Source: Adiantum capillus-veneris
Taxonomy: Eukaryota > Streptophyta > Polypodiopsida > Polypodiales > Pteridaceae
Direction: 5' to 3'
Assembly (NCBI GenBank): GCA_014529385.2
Contig: CM043965.1
Coordinates: 10,238,912 to 10,302,911, forward strand
Length of the DNA stretch: 64,000 bases
The position numbers and the translations under genes were made by a program. The notes under the pieces are model-generated. The model worked only from the letters and a program-made list of their open reading frames with translations. It was not told the origin of the DNA and did no database searches. Of the stretch, positions 57,418 through 64,000 are shown piece after piece. Positions within the stretch are counted from its first letter, which is position 1, and each line of letters starts with the position of its first letter.

Positions 57418-57630
57418 TGTTGGAATTAGGGTTGCAGAGAAATGCACACAGCTTGGAGAAGACAAAGGAAGCTCAAGGCACACAATAGAGAGTGTATTAC
57501 TTAGTGTGCAATGGAAAGATAGATAGCCCTAGAGTGATGGGCCTATATACAATGCTCGGGGGAAAAAACCTCCTAAAGAGGGAAAAAATGCCCCGGCGGT
57601 CCTAGTGTGTTCACACACATCACTACCACA
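57418..57630 (-). repeat. 5' LTR of copia D
   Basis: 213 bp, matching 52469-52681 except for about five substitutions. TATA-like GTATATAC is conserved as CTATATAC near 57543. Confidence 0.92.
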
Positions 57631-57634
57631 TGTA

Positions 57635-57664
57635 TTTTTCGTAGGGTGTGTCCAGCTTCTAACA
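57635..57664 (-). repeat. 5' LTR of the giant gypsy, outer end
   Basis: About 30 bp ending CCAGCTTCTAACA, the reverse complement of the start of the LTR at 61646 (TGTTAGAAGCTGG). It is followed by GCATA (57665-57669), the reverse complement of the TATGC after the other LTR. Confidence 0.9.
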
Positions 57665-58308
57665 GCATATCCATTCTTGACCGTCATGAAGCCGAAACTA
57701 AAAACCGGTTGTCGATTAGTTGTTGATTTGCGCCAATTAACGACCAAGCAGAATTTGTTTTGCAAATTTGACCGATTAAGCTTAGAATTTCCACGAATCC
57801 TTGAATCTTTGTATTGCAAATTTGGTGGATTGCAATTTTGAGTTTGTTGATTCGAGAAATTTCCTTCTTGAAATTGAAATCTGATGCCGATTAAATCAAA
57901 CCACCTGTCAAATAGCTCTCGCGGCCAAACCGCATGTCCGTTTGCCACCAAACTTCACGAGCGGCTTTCCTATGGTCGTAGACCACCACAAGTCATCGAA
58001 GACATGTAAACGCAACCATGGGTGCTTCTAGAGCGACAAATTATCAAACAGAGCTCCGGTGAAGCCAAAGTCGACAAAAACCATACGGCAAGGATCCCCA
58101 AGGGATCGGGAAGCTATGGAGACCAACATCAAGAAATTTCATCCGCCAAAAAGCACTCCAAAAGTCAGAAAACGGCTCGGAGGCTCTGAAATCCACACAG
58201 GGAGTTACTTTCTATCCATTTGACTTTTTTGTTGAAATAGGGCTCAAAAGAGACTCAGGGGGACTAAGGGCAGGCACCAGTAGCAGTCTCCACAAAATTT
58301 TCATCGAG
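57665..58308. other. Unassigned DNA between opposite-facing gypsy parts
   Basis: No retroelement motif seen. A minus-strand open stretch (57951-57670, Asn/Gln-rich) is unrecognised. If the TATGC interpretation is right, at least its left part is the inverted original flank of the giant element. Confidence 0.45.
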
Positions 58309-59185
58309 AGACATCCTACGCGTAGGATGTCTCAAGGCCATTTCTGGGCATCAACCCCAACATCTCTCATCACACAAAGTTTCTGAATAGCCTTTACATG
58401 CTAGCCACCAAGTTTCATCACATTTGGGCAAAATTTGACCTCATGTGTACCAAAAAACGCAAAGTCAGGGCATAGAGGCAATAATGGGCCATAGACCTAC
58501 CAAAACTTGTCTGAATCACATGAAACGTGCATAATACAGTCATGAGCACATTGCCAACCAATCTGTGCGGTCACATGCAAAAAATGATAAAATAGACATC
58601 CCACGCGTAGGATGTCTAAATGACATTTTTGGCCCACAGATGGTGTTTTTCAATTCCAGATCTCTTCATATCACCTTCAAGAGCTCATATATCAAGTTTC
58701 AAGCCATTCCCATCACCTTTGGCCCCCAACACCTCCAAGATACACTTTTTGAGCCCAAAAACACTACACATGGTCTTACCAACACCAAATCTTGTCCAAA
58801 TCAAAATCCAAGAGCAGGGCCATGTTCCACATGACAAGAGCTACCCACAGAACAAATCTCAAGCTATTTTGATGAAAAAGACATCCTACGCATAGGATGT
58901 CTCTAGCATTATTTTGAACTTCTCTGCAAGAAATGACCTCATGGGAGCCAGTACCATGATGCAAGGAGCTCATATATCAAATTTCAACCCATTTGAACAT
59001 CATTTGCCACCTGTTGGGGACATCCTACCAATTTGTGAGCCTAAAGCCTAAATCTGCCCAAAAATGCACTTTTTGATGCCCAAACCCAATTCCAGTCACA
59101 TAGCCATGTTGCACAGGCCAGGGACCACTAGCATGTCAAGTTTCACCAAAAACTGATGAAAAAGACATCCTACGCGTAGGATGTC
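58309..59185 (+). repeat. ~285-bp tandem array bounded by perfect 24-bp palindromes
   Basis: Palindromes (AGACATCCTACG plus its reverse complement) at 58309-58332, 58594-58617, 58879-58902 and 59162-59185, with spacings of 285, 285 and 283 bp. The first and last are perfect; the middle two have one mismatch each. Intervening units are diverged but share blocks such as GAGCTCATATATCAA and GATGAAAAAGACATCC. A half-site lies at 59019-59029. The array ends 166 bp before the ATG of the next ORF. Confidence 0.9.
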
Positions 59186-59351
59186 TAAATGATAAAATTT
59201 GGCCAGAATTAGACTGTGAGCACATGCAGGGTTTCCCTAGTTCCTTTTAAGTTTTATTTTCAATTTTCAAGTCATTTGGATAGTTAAAACTCAGTTTCTC
59301 ATCTAATATGGAAAAAACGCTAACTTCGGACTACTGAGTGCAACAGGATCT

Positions 59352-60140
59352 ATGGCAGCCACAAAATCACCGGCAAAGAAGAAGAGGATGACCATAAAAG
59401 ATTACTTGGAAGAAGTAGAGCCGTTTGTCATCCCAGAAGGAACTTTGAAGCCAACCAACACGTGGATTCAGGAGGATTTGCTAGAGTCAAATGATCTAAA
59501 GATCTACCAAGGCATGTTCAAAGATACTGAAGGAAATGCAATAGAGCTACCCATGCTACCTCGGGAGCTCAATGAGTTTGTCAGAAGCAAGATGGCAGAG
59601 TATCTGGAGAAGATAGATCTCCATAACTACTTTGAAGCTCTGCCAGCAGGAATCGACATCAAAAGAGTTTGGGAGTTCGTAACTACAATAAAAAAAGATG
59701 GAGTGGCCAGAGTCATTGATCTGCAGGGCAAGCCGAACACTGTGATTGTAGTCACAGAGAGAGTGGTAACAACAGCACTAGACCTCTCCAACAAAGGGGA
59801 TAGTGTAACCAAAAGAAGAGATGAGGTCAAGGTATACTCTGAAAAGAAAAACAACTACACCTTCGAAGATATTGCAAACCCTAAAGTGGCTATCATGAGC
59901 CAGCTTTATAACCAGTATTTCCACATGTGTACAAAGCGGCCACAAAAGTACAGAATGCCGCTTGGAGAAATTGCCACAACCTTCACCTGGGCAATGCAGA
60001 AGAGCAAGCCGAAGGTGATTAACTATGATTCTTATATCCATGACAATCTGGTGAAGATGGGCAACATGAACCCCACCTACATTGTGCCGTGGGGCATTGC
60101 ACGCCAAGGGAAGATGGCCCGACCCTCCATCACAGAATGA
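59352..60140 (+). CDS. Unrecognised retroelement-associated ORF (262 aa)
   Basis: A clean ORF on the same strand as the 3' LTR downstream. Lys-rich start (MAATKSPAKKKRMTIKDYLE); a central RVWEFVTTIKKDGVARVIDL ... VVTERVVTTALDL pattern that weakly recalls plant mobile-domain or transposon-associated ORF1-like proteins; and an aromatic, Met/Lys-rich end (QLYNQYFHMCTKRPQKYRMP). No zinc knuckle, DSG, DDE or YVDD motif. It continues in other frames at 60247-60680 and 60941-61285, so it may be the N-terminal third of one protein of about 640 residues. Function unknown. Confidence 0.55.
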   Translation: MAATKSPAKKKRMTIKDYLEEVEPFVIPEGTLKPTNTWIQEDLLESNDLKIYQGMFKDTEGNAIELPMLPRELNEFVRSKMAEYLEKIDLHNYFEALPAGIDIKRVWEFVTTIKKDGVARVIDLQGKPNTVIVVTERVVTTALDLSNKGDSVTKRRDEVKVYSEKKNNYTFEDIANPKVAIMSQLYNQYFHMCTKRPQKYRMPLGEIATTFTWAMQKSKPKVINYDSYIHDNLVKMGNMNPTYIVPWGIARQGKMARPSITE

Positions 60141-60246
60141 TTGGCTAAGGCTCAAAGAAGATAAAGAGGATAAATAGCCCAAAGCACCCAGAGTTGCCAC
60201 AAGATTGAAGCGCCGGTTAGAGACCGTGCAAGAGGAGTAGCCAGAG

Positions 60247-60678
60247 TTGAAGAAGGGAAAGAAGGAAACTGTACAAGTGATGATCAAAGAGACAAAATCC
60301 CAGAAAGCGGCACGGTTAGAAAGATTAATGGAAAGCTTCAGAGCGGAAAGAGCCCTCAAGGGAGATTTGAGCGAGCTATGGAAGCCATCACTAGCGGCCA
60401 TGTTGGGATCATTCCGAAGGGTGCACAGAGATAGATTTGAAGATTACATTAAGAATTTTGAGATTTTGGATGCTACAGTAGAAGACATCCCTAACATCCC
60501 ATTTACAGAAGAAGAAGTGGATGAAGTACGACCAGTCATTCTGTGGCTACAAGAGCAGGAAGGCCAAGAAAGAGAGCGGAACACCAAGGCGGACTGGGAC
60601 TTCAAGAAGAAGCCACCAACTCCACCGTCAAGCCCGGAATCCAGCCCTGAGCCCACCGCCATCACCACCTCCTCGTAG
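60247..60678 (+). pseudogene. Continuation of the unrecognised ORF: charged and Pro-rich part
   Basis: An Arg/Lys/Glu-rich helical segment (KSQKAARLERLMESFRAERA) leads to FEDYIKNFEILDATVEDIPN. It ends in a Pro/Ser stretch (KKPPTPPSSPESSPEPT). A frameshift and stops near 60140-60240 separate it from the 59352 ORF. Unknown function. Confidence 0.45.
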
Positions 60679-60940
60679 CCCTCCACAAACCCAACAAAAG
60701 GAGGAGCTAGACACATCTGACACAAGAAGAAGAAGAGAAGCTGCAAAAGGAAATAGAAGCAGCAGTCAAAGACACAGCCAGAGAAGCTTTGGAAGGGAGT
60801 AGAGGGTCTTTAAATCAATGACTATCCAGAAGATAGATGCCAGCAACCTTTGGCGTAAATGGCTATAGCCCTCTCTCCCATATCCTCTGCTGAAATATGA
60901 AGCTGCCACAATCAACAAGCGGATCAGAGAGGAGCCAACA

Positions 60941-61285
60941 GTGCCAATGTACAAAGCAGACATCTCCAAGCCTGAAGGGGTAAAGTTGATAGTCAACTCT
61001 CAACCCAGGTGGGAAAAGGCATGGCTCACAAAGTATCCACAGTATCTAATCCATCTGGTAGAGGCACCTAAAGTCATCAAAGATAACCTAAGTTTCTGTC
61101 CTCTACCAAGGATGCGGATGTGGAAGGCCCATGAGCTATTGCAAAGAAGCCAACCTACTTGGCTAAATTACCCGAAGCTACCAGGCTCGAAGGCAAGCGA
61201 GAGAATAAGTGAGCAATACATGGTGAAAACCCTAACGGGCGCCATCAAATTGTTCATGGCTCGCCTGACCTATCTTGCATTATGA
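60941..61285 (+). pseudogene. C-terminal part of the unrecognised ORF
   Basis: 114 codons: VKLIVNSQPRWEKAWLTKYP, LSFCPLPRMRMWKAHELLQR, SEQYMVKTLTGAIKLFMARL. Same strand, another frame. The following 350 bp to the PPT has only short ORFs. No family recognised. Confidence 0.4.
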
Positions 61286-61631
61286 TGAGAAAGATTTGCA
61301 AAACACTTTTGGCAGTCTTTAAGACGTTCAAACTAGGCCAGGCGACAGACAGTATCTTATTCTTTCAAGATACATACAGATGTGCATACGATCTGTCTGG
61401 TTAGCCTTCCAAGGAGGTGATACATGCCTTGTATCAAAGGATCATGTTTTTGCCATCCTATCACCTCCAAGCCTTTGAAGAAGCTTTATACACCGGCTTC
61501 TTCACAGTTAGCACTAACATATTCGGCCCGACACTACTCGCTCAACATGCAAGATATGAGTCACTGCTCAAGATGAGAGAAAGCCTAAGATGAAGAAGCA
61601 GCTCAACACCCTTGTCGGGGACGACATGAAC

Positions 61632-61645
61632 AAGGAGGGGGGGAG
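61632..61645 (+). promoter_or_regulatory. PPT before the plus-strand gypsy LTR
   Basis: AAGGAGGGGGGGAG directly precedes TGTTAGAAG. This is a strong polypurine tract, showing that 61646 starts a 3' LTR. Confidence 0.88.
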
Positions 61646-62574
61646 TGTTAGAAGCTGGACACACCCTATGAAAAATGACTGCTCGACGGATTTTTTTTTA
61701 AATTATTCATTTATTGAGAAAACCCGACATTTCACCATTGTAAATATTGGGGCTTACAGAAGTTTCTAGATTGTATCCGAGTTTTGACATTTAGATTGAG
61801 TAGATGGTTAATTGGAACATTGGGGTTTGAGAATTGTAAGGTATTTATACCACTTTTTGACCTTAATGAAAAAAACCCTTTGTCATTTAAAAAAAAGTTT
61901 GAAGTCTGTGAGTGAGCGTACTGTGTACGAGAGAGAGTGAGAGCTTCATCTTGACTCTACGCACGCATCGGTGTGGTCGGAATCGAGTGCGGAGAAGTGG
62001 AGCGTGTTGCCCCCGACGAGAGCTACGTGCCAATACTTACATTGCACACGTATGGTCCGGTTTTGCGAGCTCCATCTACGAGCTTCATCTGGTGATTCGG
62101 TGAGTATACGTTGTCCGTTTTTGCATTGCAGCATATCCACGCGTTCGCATTGAGTAGAGCTACACATTAGGCACTTTAGTTTTTGAAAACGACGACCTGC
62201 AAATTTCAACCAGACATCCTACGTGATTTTGCACTGGGTGTTTTGGGTTGGGGTTTTGGTTCATAGACCTTAGGGAGAGCTACCTATTGGTGTTAGTAGG
62301 GTCTCCTTCAGGTTCTGTGCCGTTTCGAAATCGTTTGATGGGTATTCGGCTCTAGAAAGCGTTGTAGGAAGTCTCCTCTTATGCACTCTTGAAGGCTGTA
62401 GCTTAGACATTGGGTAGAGACCTGTGTACGAATTAGTTACGAGTCGGTCGAGTGTAGGTTGACACCCTATGCTTGCTTCCACGTGCCTGCGGGTCGAGCT
62501 TCGTCCTTAGCTAACAAATCTTGTTAGGTGAGTTGTCGTTGTACTGACGTCTGTCGCGGCGTATCAGTCCAACA
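61646..62574 (+). repeat. 3' LTR of the giant gypsy family (929 bp)
   Basis: TGTTAGAAGCTGG...CAGTCCAACA, the inverted counterpart of 51564-52468 plus 57635-57664. It has a TATA box GTATTTATAC at 61841-61850, a palindrome half-site AGACATCCTACGT at 62212-62224 and a CTCTC-rich patch in the transcribed part. Followed by TATGC (62575-62579). Confidence 0.92.
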
Positions 62575-62680
62575 TATGCACAGTACTTTGTTAGTAATTA
62601 ATAATAAGGATATGAAGAATTTGCGGATATGCACAATACTTTGTTAGTAATTAATAATAAGGATACGAAGAATTTACGAG
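62575..62680. repeat. 53-bp tandem duplication abutting the LTR
   Basis: TATGCACAGTACTTTGTTAG starts at 62575 and, with small changes, again at 62628. The first unit begins exactly at the LTR end, with the TSD. Confidence 0.93.
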
Positions 62681-63559
62681 CGAGCAAAAGAAGGACGGCT
62701 TTTGGGGAGACTTGGTAAAGCTAGATCTTGGTTACAAAGGTAAAGAAGGAGTTAATTGCCTAAATTAATTGACGACGAAGTGATATGATCAACATTGTAT
62801 GTGTCTTGAACTTGGGGCCTCACCATCGCAAGTAGGAGTTCAATTTTTTGCATTCGGCTTAAATTTCTTGGAAGCCGTGGGAACCTTTTCTTACACACAA
62901 GGAGCTACAGTCGACCACTGCAAAAACTAGCCCAATCAGTATTGCAGTGGTCGCCTTGGCCTTGTGAGCACTTTTGTCTTCAGGCACACAGGCCGAGAAG
63001 CCTCACACAGGTCGCCATCTCTCCAACTGTTGTTGCTCGCGCTGTCGTCCTCACCTCTGTTTGCTGCATGCCAAGCTTTTCACACCTTTTTGTTAAAAGG
63101 TGAGGCTTTAAAAAAAGTGGAATGGTCGGCCGCCCATTGCAAGCTTTTTTTTAAAAAGAAGAAAGACCCCATTTATTTAAGCCTCTATTCACCCCTTTAA
63201 CCCATTAACTCCCAACTTGGCCGCCCGCCCATTGTGTTCCAAGAAGAAATTCTCTCCCCAAAACTCGGCTATTCCACTTCTCACAAATTTGGCTTTCCCC
63301 AATTGACTCAATCGATCAGCACTAGCACAGGATATTCCCACAATTGCCAAAGGTATTGGAGCGGACATGTCGGCTTTCCCAATTTAATCCCTCTTTAAAA
63401 CCGACTATCACAATGGAGCTGACAAATCACATGCCAAAGATCCGGACATCGTCAAGTTAATTAAAAAAAATCAATTATTGGATAATCTCGGGACTCTCTT
63501 TTACAATTGATATTGTTGTCTTCTTTGAATTGCTTACACTAACCGTAACAAGAGACCTC
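62681..63559. other. Unassigned DNA, possibly LTR of the next element
   Basis: No ORF of note. Pyrimidine-rich stretches and a (T)n/(A)n patch near 63105-63170. By position it could hold the 5' LTR and leader of the gag fragment that follows, but I could not define ends or a PBS. Confidence 0.4.
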
Positions 63560-63891
63560 CTTTCTCTACTAGCTTTGACAGGAACAAACATCAAAGCCGT
63601 ACCTTTTTCAAGAGATGCAGATTTGACAATTCTGCTATAACTGCTCAACCTCATAGCAACAACACACAATAAAGAGGCAACCAAAATTCTTCCAACCAAC
63701 GTCCTACTCAAAATCCTAATGGTAACAAAAAGGTCAAGTGTTTCAAATGTTTTCAATATGGTCACTATGCATATAAGTTCCCAAAAGGTCCTATTAAGAG
63801 CAATGGCCAATCCAATGGAGTCAACATAAATCCAAGCCAAAAACCCTTCAACAACAACCGCCCCAACGCTGCTTCTGTTCGAAGATGCTAA
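63560..63891 (+). pseudogene. gag fragment with degenerate zinc knuckle
   Basis: The plus strand reads FDRNKHQSRTFFKRC, a TAA, then an Asn/Gln-rich stretch and KVKCFKCFQYGHYAYKF. This is a CX2CX4HX4(C to F) knuckle typical of Ty3/gypsy gag C-termini. A stop follows at about 63891. The rest of the element would lie to the right of the window. Confidence 0.6.
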
Positions 63892-64000
63892 TTTTGATGA
63901 CAATGAACTAGAAGCTAATTACGGTGAGGTATATGATCCTAAGTATGATCACGATGACAACCCATCTTCAGGTACTCCTATATCTCCTCACACTTTGTTT

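Larger units (their letters stand above)
52469..57630 (-). mobile_element. Ty1/copia element D, nearly full-length, inside the gypsy LTR
   Basis: LTRs of 213 bp (52469-52681 and 57418-57630) with about five differences, PBS, and gag, zinc knuckle, protease, integrase, RT and RNase H all present on the minus strand. The flanks are the two halves of the gypsy LTR. A 4-5-bp A/T duplication (ATTT(T)) is compatible at both ends, but exact ends are ambiguous. A few stops and frameshifts inactivate it. The youngest-looking copia in the window. Confidence 0.93.
39094..57664 (-). mobile_element. Giant Ty3/gypsy element (minus strand), 5' LTR to post-integrase region
   Basis: Reading leftward: 5' LTR (57664 to 51564, split by copia D), PBS resembling the tRNA-Asp complement, a 1.8-kb leader with palindromes, gag, zinc-knuckle region, protease, RT (YMDD), RNase H, two HHCC motifs, integrase core (split by a solo LTR) and a second protease-like domain. 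The order PR-RT-RH-INT and the PBS point to Ty3/gypsy of the Tat/Athila type rather than chromoviruses; no chromodomain is seen. Frameshifts are numerous. No 3' LTR is found on this strand to the left. Confidence 0.88.

Noticed and set aside
58309-59185. CRISPR-like array (short palindromic repeats with spacers)
   Set aside because: Plant nuclear context, spacers of about 260 bp that are related to one another, and no cas genes. It is a retroelement tandem array.
59778-60401. Minus-strand 207-aa Ser/Leu-rich ORF
   Set aside because: Lies opposite the better-composed plus-strand ORF, which fits the orientation of the PPT and LTR.
57665-61645. Independent non-autonomous element with its own 5' LTR
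   Set aside because: No plus-oriented LTR or PBS precedes this stretch; the only neighbouring LTR faces the other way and shares the TSD, so inversion of one element is preferred. Not excluded.

Overview
The window is nuclear DNA of a land plant with a transposon-rich, probably large genome. Nothing in it is bacterial or organellar. No intact host gene, tRNA or rRNA is recognisable. Almost all of the 64 kb is LTR retrotransposons (Ty1/copia, Ty3/gypsy and non-autonomous forms), many nested and degraded, plus very abundant (CT)n, (AC)n and (TA)n microsatellites. The species cannot be named from this sequence. The calls rest on LTR pairs, target-site duplications (TSDs), primer-binding sites (PBS), polypurine tracts (PPT) and hallmark gag/pol motifs read by eye.

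Layout, left to right. 1-4436: 5' two thirds of copia element A (minus strand; its 3' LTR lies outside). 4493-13551: a complete long-LTR, gag-only non-autonomous element (LARD-like) with 2.6-kb microsatellite-filled LTRs. 13552-16005: unassigned DNA. 16006-18413: a small non-coding LTR element whose interior carries a ~60-bp repeat with a palindromic core. 19063-24397: a complete element with 171-bp LTRs and a perfect ACACC TSD on the minus strand; its pol is nearly gone. 24403-27298: tandemly repeated AT-rich DNA. 27299-31802: copia element B, with an apparently chimeric gag, interrupted at 31803 by the LTR of another element.

32503-42149 is a rearranged block. A gypsy fragment and the LTR of a third copia element (C, 35485-39093) occur twice as direct copies 6003 bp apart. 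A ~1-kb segment occurs twice in inverted orientation. The second copia copy has collapsed to a solo LTR with an ATGCA TSD.

39094-57664 is a very large, frameshifted Ty3/gypsy element on the minus strand, with a tRNA-Asp-like PBS. It encodes gag, protease, RT and RNase H, an integrase region with two HHCC zinc fingers, and a second retropepsin-like domain after the integrase. Its 5' LTR is split by a nearly full-length copia element (D, 52469-57630). 57665-62574 runs the other way: a ~285-bp tandem array bounded by a 24-bp palindrome, an unrecognised ORF, a PPT and a 3' LTR of the same gypsy family. The outer flanks of the two opposite-facing gypsy LTRs carry the same 5-bp TSD (TATGC). This suggests one giant element partly inverted after insertion. 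The right edge (63560-63891) holds a further gag zinc-knuckle fragment.

The most unusual content is this gypsy family: its palindrome arrays, second protease-like domain, doubled HHCC, extra ORF and inverted LTR pair.
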